Source of the DNA: Phyllobacterium bourgognense
Lineage (GTDB): Bacteria > Pseudomonadota > Alphaproteobacteria > Rhizobiales > Rhizobiaceae
Reading direction: 5' to 3'
Assembly: GCF_003337575.1 (NCBI RefSeq)
Contig: NZ_QPJM01000001.1
Location: 434,001 to 498,000 of the forward strand
Length of the DNA stretch: 64,000 bases
Shown one piece after another: positions 17,068 through 26,027 of the stretch (position 1 is the first letter of the stretch; each line of letters begins with the position of its first letter). A program made the position numbers and the translations under genes. The notes under the pieces are model-generated. The model worked only from the letters and a program-made list of their open reading frames with translations, was not told where the DNA came from and ran no database searches.

Positions 17068-17927
17068 CGAAAACGGCACTTGTTACCGCGAGTTATGCAC
17101 CCGATTTCGAGCGCTGCAGATTGCTCTGCGAAACTATTGATCGGTTCGTCACGGGCTACACCAGACATTATATTTTGGTCGAGCATCGCGACGTTGCGCT
17201 GTTCAAGCAGCTGGAAGGTCCGCGCCGTGTAGTGATCGACGAGAACGATCTATTGCCCCGCTGGATCAGGCCGTTTCCGGATCCGAGCAATTTCGGTCGC
17301 CGTCGCATTTGGCTGTCGCCAAGGACGATGCCATTGCGCGGCTGGCACGTGCAGCAGTTTCGCCGTATCGCCATTGCAGCACACGCGGATGAAGACGCTT
17401 TCTTCTACATCGATTCCGATGTCGCTTTCCTGAAATCTTTCGATTGCGCCTCGGTCTGGCGGGGCAGCGATTTGCGCCTGTTCCGCCGCGATGGCGACCT
17501 GTTGCGTCCTGTGCCCGGTGATCAACTCATCTGGTCTGAACACGCGGGCCAGGTGCTCGGGCTCGTTCCCGTGAGCCCAGCAGGACACGACTATATCGGC
17601 ACCTTGATAGCCTGGCGGCGAGACGCGTTGCTGACCATGTGCGCCCACATCGAGAGGATCACCGGCCGCCATTGGATCGCAGCTATCGGGCGTTCGCGCC
17701 GGTTTTCCGAATGCATGATCTATGGCCGCTATGCCGATGAAGTCCTGATGGCCGAAGGGCACTATCATGACGCCGCTGAATTCTGCCGGGTCTACTGGTT
17801 TGCACCTGCGCCAACGGACGCGGAGTTCCTTGCCTTCATTGAAGCGATGACACCGGAACAGGTCGCGATCGGCATGCAATCCTTTATAGGCGACGATACG
17901 GCCCGCATCCGGAAATTGTTAGCGTAG
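17064..17927 (+). CDS. Putative glycosyltransferase-like protein (DUF6492-like)
   Basis: 287 residues with a short GT-A-like look: MTKTALVTASYAPDFERCRL at the start, HYILVEHRDVALF, FFYIDSDVAFLKSFD with a DxD motif, and GRYADEVLMAEGHY near the C-terminus. No signal peptide or membrane segment. I think it belongs to the DUF6492 group found in rhizobial polysaccharide loci, but this is from memory of pattern. It starts at ATG 17064, overlapping the previous stop by four bases, and is the last gene of the plus-strand glycosyltransferase unit. It converges on the flippase gene with only 7 bases between. Confidence 0.7.
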   Translation: MTKTALVTASYAPDFERCRLLCETIDRFVTGYTRHYILVEHRDVALFKQLEGPRRVVIDENDLLPRWIRPFPDPSNFGRRRIWLSPRTMPLRGWHVQQFRRIAIAAHADEDAFFYIDSDVAFLKSFDCASVWRGSDLRLFRRDGDLLRPVPGDQLIWSEHAGQVLGLVPVSPAGHDYIGTLIAWRRDALLTMCAHIERITGRHWIAAIGRSRRFSECMIYGRYADEVLMAEGHYHDAAEFCRVYWFAPAPTDAEFLAFIEAMTPEQVAIGMQSFIGDDTARIRKLLA

Positions 17928-17934
17928 CAAATTC

Positions 17935-19194
17935 TCACACGCGCCGCGCCGGCTTTTTTACAGCTCTATATGTGAGATATGCCGATAGCAGATAAAGCAC
18001 GGCGAACATGGCATTCAGCCAGATCATCCAATCGTGGGTATCGAGAAACACGACAAGAATCCACGAAAGCAGTGCAGCCTTGGCGATGCCGAGCAAGGCG
18101 AGATTGAGTGCACGCAAGCCAGATTGGCCGCGCGCATAAAGGATTTCCGCCTGATATTCGATAAGATTGCGCAGTCCCGGTACGAGCAGGACCAATGGCA
18201 GCAGTGAAACAACCGAGGCCACATTCGCGCCAAGCGCTCGCGGGAAAATGGTGAGGAAGATTGCAAGCGCCGCCAGTCCGAGTGTCGACACCAAAAATAC
18301 GCCAAGCTCCAGCCCGCCTCGGATTTTGAGCGATTTCAGCATGTCCGGCGTTCGCATCAACTTCTGCACCAGCATCATATTGAATGAGCGGACGGGAAGG
18401 GCGGTCAAATCGACGAGCCGCATGATGATGGCATAGACACCTGCCGTCTGCGGTCCGCCGACTGCAAGCACCAGCAGCTTGTCCATTTCGGATTGGACGT
18501 AGAAGAGTACCTCGGCACCTGTGACGGCAAAGGAATCCGCTAGCCTGCGACGATAGAGCTTGGGAATAAGCCGCAGTCGCACGTGCGGGTAGAAGAAGAG
18601 GATAGCGATAAGAAGCGCAACGCCGTTCGCCCCCGCATACCACCAGCTCCATATTGCGAGGTTGGTCACGCTTGAGAACGCGAACAACACTGCCGCCACC
18701 GCCCGTAACGCTGTACCGATAATGACCAGCAATGCTGCCCGGCCAAAGCGGTTCATGCCGTTATTGACGATGACCACAACTTCCAGCGACCGCCAAAGCA
18801 ATGCTTCCGCCGCAACGATCACCGCAAAGGTACCGAGCGCGAGATCGGCGCCGAAGAAAATCAGATGCATCAGATAGGCTGCAAGAATGAAGATCGGCAA
18901 CGACACGACGACCGCCACGAGAAAGCCGCCCGTATAGGCGCCGATCAATTGCGGCTTCACGGTGGAAATCCGGTAAAGCGGCGAAACGAAGCCGAAGGAA
19001 ACGAGGCGCGACAGGACGACGCCGGTTGCCGATGCCGTCGCAAACAGACCGAACTCCGCAATCGAAAGTGTATTGGCAAGCGCCACGAAATAGGCGAGCG
19101 AAATGACCAGCCGCCCCGCCGATCCACTGATCACGGAGAAATAGTCGCGGATAAGCCCCGCATTGGCTTTCAGATGGCGTGCAACCAATTCCAT
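17935..19194 (-). CDS. Wzx-like polysaccharide flippase
   Basis: 419 residues with about 12 hydrophobic helices spread over the whole length and few soluble loops, typical of the MOP/PST superfamily. The first helices (VISGSAGRLVISLAYFVALA, LSIAEFGLFATASATGVVLS) and the basic loop MRTPDMLKSLKIRGG fit oligosaccharide flippases. It likely moves undecaprenyl-linked repeat units across the inner membrane for the polymerase at 12577. It is divergent from the chain-length protein at 19463 with about 270 bases between, so regulation may be shared. Confidence 0.85.
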   Translation of the reverse strand: MELVARHLKANAGLIRDYFSVISGSAGRLVISLAYFVALANTLSIAEFGLFATASATGVVLSRLVSFGFVSPLYRISTVKPQLIGAYTGGFLVAVVVSLPIFILAAYLMHLIFFGADLALGTFAVIVAAEALLWRSLEVVVIVNNGMNRFGRAALLVIIGTALRAVAAVLFAFSSVTNLAIWSWWYAGANGVALLIAILFFYPHVRLRLIPKLYRRRLADSFAVTGAEVLFYVQSEMDKLLVLAVGGPQTAGVYAIIMRLVDLTALPVRSFNMMLVQKLMRTPDMLKSLKIRGGLELGVFLVSTLGLAALAIFLTIFPRALGANVASVVSLLPLVLLVPGLRNLIEYQAEILYARGQSGLRALNLALLGIAKAALLSWILVVFLDTHDWMIWLNAMFAVLYLLSAYLTYRAVKKPARRV

Positions 19195-19462
19195 GTCCTG
19201 CCGGATATGCCTGAATCAAGGCTGCGGGGAAAGCACTGCCTCAAGCGTCACTTCGCCGGATTTCTACATCAAAAGACTTAACGGCTTGTATTTGCCGTTT
19301 TGAAACGTGGTATAGATGACATCCAGGGCAAGGTTAGCTTGCAGACATATGGGTGCTGATAATTAACGATTTATTTTCCATAGAACTTTAGGTTGAATTA
19401 ACTGTGGGTGTGGTGCCGCAAATGAATCGCGTTGGTTGGGCGATCGTGGAGTTGAAGTGGGA

Positions 19463-21745
19463 ATGAGTAATCGCGAAAACGAGACGGCAAAGCGGCCGCG
19501 GCGCTCGCTTCTCTCGTTTGCCAGTCAGCCAGAATCGGCGGGAGACACTCATGTCGACCCCGAACCCTTGAGCACGTCCATCCGCGGCGAAGACAATCTC
19601 GATCACTATCACCGCATGCGCGCCTTGCGCTTGGCGGCCGGCAGCGAAATCTCGCAACCATCATTGAGTGATATTCCCGAGGACCTCAGTTCCGAAGAAG
19701 CCGAGCAGGATGCGGTCAATCGCATGCGCGCCGACATGGCCGCGATCAAGGCAGAGCTCAACCGCCGCGTCGATGCTGCCGAACAAATTACGCCACAGCG
19801 CGAAGAACCTTTGCTGTTGATTGATGAGCCGGTCCGTGCCGAAGCGGAAACTCCAATCGTCACTGCAAGATCCGAACCCGAGCCGATAGAGCAGTTCCAG
19901 GAAAAGTCGGAACCGGTTTTCCGTCCGGAAAACAAGGAGCTAGAGCCGGACCCTGAACCTGCTATCGCACTGGTTCCGGTGCGCCGGCAGGCTCCGCGCA
20001 AAGTACAGCCGGTCGAATATCAAAGCGATGAATGGCGGCCGCTCGTTGACCCGCGTATCGTGATCAATCGCGTTGGCCGTTCCAAGGGTCTGATTATCGC
20101 AACAACGATCATCGGTACGCTTCTTGGCGTTGGCTATGCGATGACCTTGCCGAAGCTCTACGCCTCGACTGTTGAAGTGCTTGTCGATCCGCGCGATCTC
20201 AAGATCGTCGACAAGGAGATTTCGTCGAGCCAGCTGCCAGTCGATGCATCGCTGGCCATCGCCGAAAGCCAATTGCGCGTCATTCAGTCGAGCAGTGTGT
20301 TGACGAAGGTGATCGATCGCACGGGACTCGCCAAGGATCCGGAATTCAATGGGGACCTCAAGGAGCGAGGCCTTCTTGCATCGATACAGGACCTGTTTTC
20401 CACCGATAGCACGCCGGATGAGACAACGCGTGAAACCGTTCTCCTGCGCAATCTCTATGATCATCTTGAGGTAGAGCGAAGCACCAAGAATTTCATCTTC
20501 AATATAACTGTGAAATCAAGGGATCCGCAGAAGGCGGCCTTGATTGCCAACACAGTGTCCGACGTCTTCCGTGAGGAGCAGGGCAATATCCAGTCCGACA
20601 CGGCCCGGCAGGCCACGGAGTCTCTGACCGCACGGCTCAATGATCTGCGCGCAGGCGTCCAGGATGCAGAGAATGCCGTGCAGAAATTCAAGGCGGAAAA
20701 TGACCTTGTCGACGTACAGGGCAGGTTGATCAGCGATGATGAGATCACGCGCACGAATGACGAACTCACTCAGGCGCGCAACCAATCGATCCGGCTCAAG
20801 GCGCAGGCTGACTCCATCCGCAATACTTCCGTCGAAGGCGTGCTCGGCAACACACTGCCGGAAGAATTCCGCTCCGGTGTCATAGTCGCCCTTCGCTCGC
20901 AATATGGTGCGCTGAAGCAACAGGCGGACGGCCTCGCCACCAAGCTTGGGCCACGTCATCCGCAACTTATTCAAGCCCAGTCCCAGGTTGTTGGAGTTCG
21001 CAACGAAATCCGCAACGAGCTTGGCCGTATTGCGTCTTCGGTGCAGGTCGAACTACAGCGTGCCACCCAGCAGGAACAGGACCTGTCATCACGGCTGGCG
21101 CAGCTGAAAGCGCGTACCGCCAACAACAACGAGGACATGGTCAAGCTGCGCGAGCTCGAACGGGAAGTCACCGCCAAGCGCGAAGTCTATGAAGCCTTCC
21201 TGTTGCGCGCAAAGGAGACTGGCGAACTCGAAGGCATGAACACAACGAATATCCGCGTCATTTCCCCGGCGCGACCCGCACTTGAAAGCACAGGCGGTTC
21301 GCGCAAACTCGTTGCAATTGGCGGCCTGCTCGGCGGGCTCTTGGCCGGTCTCGGAATCGCCGTGTTGCTTGGCATGATCGAAAGCTTCCGTGCTGGCAAT
21401 CGCGCTCCTGTTTATGCCGAGGATGAACCGCCAGTCGATCCGGTGCCGCCATCCGGTACGAAGCGCACCGTTTCGCCCGAACGTGCTGGCTCTGCCTCCG
21501 CAGTATCTTCTGAATCTCGACTTGGCGCAGCAATACGGCGTGCGCAAACGCGGGCCATGGCGTCTGACACAGCTGAATTTGAGGACTCACCGCATTCTGC
21601 TGATGACGAGGCCGCGATTGCCGAGTTTCTATACGAGCATGCTGACGCGCTGGTCGGGCCACGCCACCATGACAATTCGAACATCGAGGAAATGCTGGCC
21701 GAGATCGCGGCGTTGCGCGAAGTCCTGCGTCTACGCGCCGGCTGA
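19463..21745 (+). CDS. GumC/Wzz-type polysaccharide chain-length protein carrying an in-frame RIME-like repeat
   Basis: About 760 residues. An acidic, low-complexity N-terminus precedes TM1 (GLIIATTIIGTLLGVGYAM, about residues 210-230), then a Wzz domain (LYASTVEVLVDPRDLKIVD), a long periplasmic coiled coil (about 370-580), the GumC-like ISPARPALESTGGSRKLVAI and TM2 near 617. The tail is Pro/Ser-rich without Walker motifs, so the tyrosine-kinase half of ExoP-type proteins is absent. Residues about 143-160 (EQFQEKSEPVFRPENKE) are encoded by a repeat that elsewhere in this window is intergenic. It controls polymer length. The start is uncertain between ATG 19463 and GTG 19436. Confidence 0.88.
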   Translation: MSNRENETAKRPRRSLLSFASQPESAGDTHVDPEPLSTSIRGEDNLDHYHRMRALRLAAGSEISQPSLSDIPEDLSSEEAEQDAVNRMRADMAAIKAELNRRVDAAEQITPQREEPLLLIDEPVRAEAETPIVTARSEPEPIEQFQEKSEPVFRPENKELEPDPEPAIALVPVRRQAPRKVQPVEYQSDEWRPLVDPRIVINRVGRSKGLIIATTIIGTLLGVGYAMTLPKLYASTVEVLVDPRDLKIVDKEISSSQLPVDASLAIAESQLRVIQSSSVLTKVIDRTGLAKDPEFNGDLKERGLLASIQDLFSTDSTPDETTRETVLLRNLYDHLEVERSTKNFIFNITVKSRDPQKAALIANTVSDVFREEQGNIQSDTARQATESLTARLNDLRAGVQDAENAVQKFKAENDLVDVQGRLISDDEITRTNDELTQARNQSIRLKAQADSIRNTSVEGVLGNTLPEEFRSGVIVALRSQYGALKQQADGLATKLGPRHPQLIQAQSQVVGVRNEIRNELGRIASSVQVELQRATQQEQDLSSRLAQLKARTANNNEDMVKLRELEREVTAKREVYEAFLLRAKETGELEGMNTTNIRVISPARPALESTGGSRKLVAIGGLLGGLLAGLGIAVLLGMIESFRAGNRAPVYAEDEPPVDPVPPSGTKRTVSPERAGSASAVSSESRLGAAIRRAQTRAMASDTAEFEDSPHSADDEAAIAEFLYEHADALVGPRHHDNSNIEEMLAEIAALREVLRLRAG
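19889..19943 (+). repeat. RIME-like palindromic repeat inside the Wzz/GumC coding sequence
   Basis: The sequence from GAGCAGTTCCAGGAAAAGTC through ACCGGTTTTCCGTCCGGAA matches, with about three differences over 45 bases, the intergenic unit repeated at 33873-34050 and 40753-41050. It is read in frame, adding about 18 residues to a disordered cytosolic region. Confidence 0.85.
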
Positions 21746-21749
21746 GTTT

Positions 21750-21927
21750 TTATCTCCCCCCTTGTGGGGGAGAAAGCGATTTCAGTATCTTAGCGCTAGC
21801 TAAGTGCTAGAAATCGCAAGAGAGGGGGATTTGCTTCACTGGATTACCCCTCACTTCGATTTTCTAAGAATTTAGCAAAGAGGCCAAATTCAAGAAAATC
21901 CTTTCTCTCCCACAAGGGGAGAGATAA
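21750..21927. repeat. MITE-like element with 27-bp inverted ends
   Basis: The 27-bp ends (21750-21776 and 21901-21927) are inverted copies with three mismatches; the core of the left end is TTATCTCCCCCCTTGTGGGG. The 178-bp element has no coding capacity. It fills the gap between the convergent chain-length gene and the oxidase gene, where it may also act as a bidirectional terminator. Confidence 0.75.
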
Positions 21928-21951
21928 TCGGCATCAGCCGTTGCGCATTAC

Positions 21952-23205
21952 TTAATGCAATCTTGGCGTCGGGCCTTGCCCTTTGTCGTCAATAACGTAG
22001 CCGCGATAAAACCGGTCCAGTGTAAAGGGTGCAGACAGCGGATGCGGCTCATCCTTGGCGATTGTCCAGGCGAAGCATTTTCCTGAGATCGGCGTCGCCT
22101 TGAAGCCGCCGTAGCACCAGCCGGTGTTGAGATACATGCCCGGCAGTGGACCCGTGGTGATGATCGGCGAGCCATCCATGGTCATGTCCATGATCCCGCC
22201 CCACGAGCGCAGCAGCTTGACGCGCGCCAGTGCCGGGATGAGCGCAACGAATTCGCTCATCACATCCTCAACCACCGGCAGGTTGCCGCGTTGCGCATAG
22301 GAATTATAGCCGTCGATGTCGCCGCCAAAAACAAGGCCGCCCTTGTCGGACTGGCTGAAATAGAGGTGACCGCCGCCGAAAGTCGCCACTGTATCGACCA
22401 CAGGCTTCAGCGCTTCCGAGACGAACGCCTGCAGCACATGCGATTCAAGTGGCAGGCGGTCGATACCGGCGCGCCGCATGAGCTCACTGGTGTGCCCGGC
22501 TACAGCACAGCCAACCTTTTTGGCATTGATAGGCCCGCGTGTAGTCATGACGCCTGTGACGGTGTCGCCGTCCTTCAGGAAGCTTGTGACCTCGCAATTC
22601 TCGATGATATCGACGCCGAGCTGGTCAGCGGCGCGCGCGTAACCCCATACGACCGCATCGTGCCGTGCAGTCCCCGCACTACGCTGCATCAACCCGCCAA
22701 GAATGGGAAAGCGCGCGTTACTGCCGATGTCCAGCCCGGGGATAAGTTTCTTGATTTGCTGCGGATTCATCAGTTCGCAGTCGATACCGTTGAGCCGCAT
22801 CTGGTTGCCGCGTCGCGCATAGATATCGAGCTGCGGCAGCGTGTGGGCCAGATTCACCACGCCGCGTTGCGAGAACATCACATTGTAGTTGAGGTCGTGG
22901 GACATGGTTTCCCATAGTTTCATCGACGCTTCATAGAAATGCTGGTTCTCTGAAAGAAGATAGTTGGAGCGAATGGCCGTGGTGTTACGGCCTATATTTC
23001 CGGATCCGAGCCAGCCCTTTTCCACGACAGCGATATTGCGCATGCCGTGCTCCTTGGCCAGATAGTAGGCGGTGGCAAGACCATGGCCGCCGCCGATGAT
23101 CACCACGTCATATGCTGGTTTCGGATCGGGCTTGCGCCAGGCGGGTCTCCAGTCCTTGTTGCCGTTGAGGGCGTTTTTCAAAAGGCTGAAGGCTGAATAG
23201 CGCAT
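21952..23205 (-). CDS. Sarcosine oxidase beta-subunit-like FAD enzyme
   Basis: 417 residues, the usual size of SoxB. The FAD-binding Rossmann motif is DVVIIGGGHGLATAYYLAKEHG (about 33-54), followed by GWLGSGNIGRNTTAIRSNYL; GTARHDAVVWGYARAADQLG contains the His that in heterotetrameric sarcosine oxidase carries covalent FMN; WGGIMDMTMDGSPII and GWCYGGFKATPISG close the fold. It would demethylate sarcosine, giving glycine and 5,10-methylene-THF. The partners soxD, soxA and soxG are not adjacent, so it is either a stand-alone paralogue or works with subunits encoded elsewhere. Confidence 0.88.
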   Translation of the reverse strand: MRYSAFSLLKNALNGNKDWRPAWRKPDPKPAYDVVIIGGGHGLATAYYLAKEHGMRNIAVVEKGWLGSGNIGRNTTAIRSNYLLSENQHFYEASMKLWETMSHDLNYNVMFSQRGVVNLAHTLPQLDIYARRGNQMRLNGIDCELMNPQQIKKLIPGLDIGSNARFPILGGLMQRSAGTARHDAVVWGYARAADQLGVDIIENCEVTSFLKDGDTVTGVMTTRGPINAKKVGCAVAGHTSELMRRAGIDRLPLESHVLQAFVSEALKPVVDTVATFGGGHLYFSQSDKGGLVFGGDIDGYNSYAQRGNLPVVEDVMSEFVALIPALARVKLLRSWGGIMDMTMDGSPIITTGPLPGMYLNTGWCYGGFKATPISGKCFAWTIAKDEPHPLSAPFTLDRFYRGYVIDDKGQGPTPRLH

Positions 23206-23271
23206 AGGAGTTCCCGGATTCGTTTTATCGCGATCATGCTTGCATTCATCGGCTTAGCCAAGACGCTCATT

Positions 23272-23411
23272 TTGCATTGCCATTGTGCGTGGTTCGACGG
23301 GGCTCACCATGAGGGAATTAGGTTGATTGCAGGGACGACAATGACGAACCTTGCAGCCCAAAAATCTCCCTCATGGTGAGCCCCGTCGAACCACGCACAA
23401 TGGCAATGCAA
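23272..23411. repeat. 140-bp dispersed palindrome (GTGCGTGGTTCGAC family), perfect 45-bp arms
   Basis: Arms at 23272-23316 and 23367-23411 are exact reverse complements. The family core is GTGCGTGGTTCGACGGGGCT then CACCATGAGGGA; the outer TTGCATTGCCATT is specific to this locus yet still perfectly paired. Other copies lie at 39111-39258 and 45146-45328, with a remnant near 43004. The copy occupies the gap between the divergent oxidase and folD genes and gives an open frame upstream of folD that is not real. Confidence 0.9.
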
Positions 23412-23557
23412 CGATTACAGCCCGCAGCCGGGATATTGCCGCATTGCGATCCGCACCCGCTTTCGCTATTGCGTCAGTGAACGCCGTTATGGCGGTATTG
23501 TTGGCGCGTAAAATCAACAGAATGGCGCTCAAAACCGTGAACTTCCAGGAGCAGCAC

Positions 23558-24457
23558 ATGGCAGTGACGATCAATGGCAGGGAAATTGCCGAGGACGTGG
23601 TTTCGAAGGTCAAAGCTTCTGCCGCCGATCTGATCGAAACCAGCGGGATCACACCCGGCATCGCCGTTGTTATCGTTGGCGAAGATCCGGCCAGTCAGGT
23701 CTATGTTGCGTCAAAGGGCAGGAAGGCGCGAGAATGCGGCTTTCACTCAGTCCAATATACTTTGCCGGAAGATACTTCAGAGGACGAGCTCGTCGCGCTG
23801 GTTGAAAAGCTCAATGCCGATCAGCTGATCCATGGCATCCTCGTCCAGCTTCCTTTGCCGAAACACATCGATTCCGGCCGCATCATCCAGACGATCTCGC
23901 CGGACAAGGACGTTGACGGCTTCCATTTCGTCAATGTCGGCAAGCTGGGCACCGGCGAAATCGAGACGGCTTTCGTTCCCTGCACCCCAGCCGGGTCGAT
24001 GCTGTTGATCGAGCGCATCCTGGGACGGGATCTCTCGGGCCTCAATGCAGTGGTCATTGGCCGTTCCAATATCGTCGGCAAGCCGATGTTCAACCTTTTG
24101 CTCGCCCACAATGCCACAGTTACCATTGCGCATAGCAAGACCAAGGATCTCGCCGCCCTTTGCCGGACAGCCGATATTCTGGTTGCTGCCGTCGGCAGAC
24201 CGCAAATGGTCAAGGCCGATTGGGTCAAGCCCGGCGCAACGGTTATCGACGTCGGTATCAACCGCATTCCAGCTCCCGAAAAAGGTGAGGAAAAGACCCG
24301 CCTCGTCGGTGATGTGGACTTCGCTGACGTGTCAACGGTCGCTGGCGCTGTTACGCCTGTCCCGGGTGGTGTCGGGCCCATGACCATCGCTATGTTGATG
24401 GCCAATACGCTCGTCGCCGCCTATCGCTCGGTCGGCGAAGTGCCGCCGCGCTTCTGA
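23558..24457 (+). CDS. folD: Bifunctional methylene-THF dehydrogenase / methenyl-THF cyclohydrolase
   Basis: 299 residues. FolD blocks are complete: [20 protein letters not shown] with the catalytic Lys, [61 protein letters not shown] and [15 protein letters not shown]. It interconverts 5,10-methylene-, methenyl- and 10-formyl-THF. ATG 23558 has AGGAGC upstream; the longer frame from 23351 starts inside the palindromic repeat. The neighbours, a sarcosine-oxidase-like enzyme and a GbdR-like regulator, fit use of FolD in oxidising methyl groups released as methylene-THF. Confidence 0.97.
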   Translation: MAVTINGREIAEDVVSKVKASAADLIETSGITPGIAVVIVGEDPASQVYVASKGRKARECGFHSVQYTLPEDTSEDELVALVEKLNADQLIHGILVQLPLPKHIDSGRIIQTISPDKDVDGFHFVNVGKLGTGEIETAFVPCTPAGSMLLIERILGRDLSGLNAVVIGRSNIVGKPMFNLLLAHNATVTIAHSKTKDLAALCRTADILVAAVGRPQMVKADWVKPGATVIDVGINRIPAPEKGEEKTRLVGDVDFADVSTVAGAVTPVPGGVGPMTIAMLMANTLVAAYRSVGEVPPRF

Positions 24458-24485
24458 CGGCTTGCTCAATCAGGGAATCCGGTTA

Positions 24486-24631
24486 GGGTCTGCTGAGATT
24501 CAGGTCAGGGCGAGCCGAAAATGGCGCTTATTGAGAACCGGAGCGCAGTGAACATTCTTGTTCATGAGCACCGGATCGCAGAAAAGTGCCATTTGCAGGC
24601 CGTCATGGCGTGAATATCAACAGACCCTAGA
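24486..24631. repeat. Palindromic dispersed repeat (family B)
   Basis: The outer arms AGGGTCTG and CAGACCCT face each other over about 145 bases; inside are ACCGGAGCGCAG, TGAACATTCTTGTTCATGAG and GCAGAAAAGTGCCATTTGCA. The inner parts recur near 14989 and 46850. It fills the folD to glxA-like intergenic gap. Confidence 0.7.
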
Positions 24632-24639
24632 AGAGCATA

Positions 24640-25602
24640 ATGCCAGAAGCACTTAAGATCACCAGAACCTTTGCCTTTCTGCTCGTCGACAGATTCCCGA
24701 TGTTCAGCCTCGCGGCGGCTATCGATACCATGCGCACGGCCAACCGCATGTCGGAGGAGGCGTTCTATTCCTGGACTACCGTTTCCGCCAATGGCGCAGC
24801 GGTGACCGCTTCAAACGGGCTCGAAATCAACGTTCAATATGCGCTGGCGGATTTGCCCAGCGCCGACATCACCTTCATTTGCGCCGGGTTGACGACTGAG
24901 TTTGACGACAAGGCTAAGGTCATCGCAACCCTGCGCACCCTGGGACGCCGAGGCGCCGTGCTCGGCGGACTGAATGTAGGCAGTTACATTCTGGCGGAGG
25001 CGGGCCAGCTGGAAGGGCATCGCTGCACCATACACTGGGAAAATCGTGCCGGGTTTCAGGAGCGGTTTCCGCAGATCGAGTGCACCGGCAATGTCTTTGA
25101 AATCGACCGAAAGCGCTATACCTGCGCCGGAGGTACGACTTCGATCGATTTGATGCTGGAAATCATCAAGCAGGACTTCAGCCCGGCGCTTGCCAATGAA
25201 GTGGCGAACCAGTTCCATCATGAACGCATTCGCTCGCAGACCGACCGCCAGCGTGTCGGCCCCGAACGTGATCTCACCGGCAAGTCGGAAAAGCTGCGAA
25301 AGATCGTCGAGCTCATGGCGGACAATCTCGAACAACCGAAATCGGCTGTGCGTCTTGCCAAGGCCGTTGGCCTGTCGGTGCGGCAGGTGGAGCGATTGTT
25401 CCTGCGTCATCTCAACATGACGCCGGGGCGCTACTATATGAGCCTGCGCCTCGAGCGTGCGCGCGAACTGCTACGGCAAACCCATTCCCCCATTCTGGAC
25501 GTCGCGCTGGCAACAGGCTTCACGTCGCATTCCTATTTTGCCCAGAGCTACCGGGCACAGTTCGGCCGCTCACCCTCCGACGAGCGCCGCACGACTTACT
25601 GA
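24640..25602 (+). CDS. GlxA/GbdR-like AraC-family transcriptional regulator
   Basis: 320 residues. The N-terminal DJ-1/PfpI-like domain (AFLLVDRFPMFSLAAAIDTM, FICAGL, GRRGAVLGGLNVGSYILAEAG, CAGGTTSIDLMLEII) senses a ligand, and the C-terminal AraC domain has two helix-turn-helix units (SAVRLAKAVGLSVRQVERLF and ILDVALATGFTSHSYFAQSY). The family includes GbdR, which responds to glycine betaine and dimethylglycine. With a sarcosine-oxidase-like gene and folD beside it, control of methylamine or betaine catabolism is a fair inference. Its 3' end overlaps convergent vapC by seven bases. Confidence 0.88.
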   Translation: MPEALKITRTFAFLLVDRFPMFSLAAAIDTMRTANRMSEEAFYSWTTVSANGAAVTASNGLEINVQYALADLPSADITFICAGLTTEFDDKAKVIATLRTLGRRGAVLGGLNVGSYILAEAGQLEGHRCTIHWENRAGFQERFPQIECTGNVFEIDRKRYTCAGGTTSIDLMLEIIKQDFSPALANEVANQFHHERIRSQTDRQRVGPERDLTGKSEKLRKIVELMADNLEQPKSAVRLAKAVGLSVRQVERLFLRHLNMTPGRYYMSLRLERARELLRQTHSPILDVALATGFTSHSYFAQSYRAQFGRSPSDERRTTY

Positions 25603-26027
25603 TCTTTGACAGGGTCGATGGCTTCGAGATCGGTGAGGGCAAAGCCGGCATCCTTGGTCAGGATCGGTGCTCGATGGGATTTTGCCGAGGCATAGTGGAA
25701 GCAATCCGCAAGGTTCAGCGCGCTATTGCGATTGTTGGCTGGGTACTGGTGTTTCCCATAACGCTCGAATGCTTGTAACGCGAATGACAGGTCGTCATTT
25801 GAGATGGCAACTACCTCGATGTTCGTTTCATTGATAAATACTGTTACCAGCGATTGAGCTTGCGACATGGCGATGCCCTTCTTGCCGAAAAGCGCAGCAG
25901 TGGTTTCCCATACCGCTATAACCGATGTGATGAGCTGGGAGTCTGTATCTTCAAGGTGCCCCGCATACGTTTCCGCCTCCGGCTCTTTCAGCAGGATAGC
26001 CACCATAACCGATGCATCAACAAACAT
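25596..26027 (-). CDS. vapC: VapC-type PIN-domain toxin
   Basis: 143 residues, PIN fold. Acidic residues in order: MFVDASVMVAILLKEPEAE (first Asp at 4), an SVIAVWETTAALFGKK Glu, LNLADCFHYASAKSH (third Asp) and ILTKDAGFALTDLEAID (fourth). These form the Mg-dependent RNase site. Type II toxins of this family cleave tRNA or rRNA. It follows vapB with a one-base overlap, the normal order. Its stop overlaps the convergent regulator gene. Confidence 0.9.
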   Translation of the reverse strand: MFVDASVMVAILLKEPEAETYAGHLEDTDSQLITSVIAVWETTAALFGKKGIAMSQAQSLVTVFINETNIEVVAISNDDLSFALQAFERYGKHQYPANNRNSALNLADCFHYASAKSHRAPILTKDAGFALTDLEAIDPVKDQ

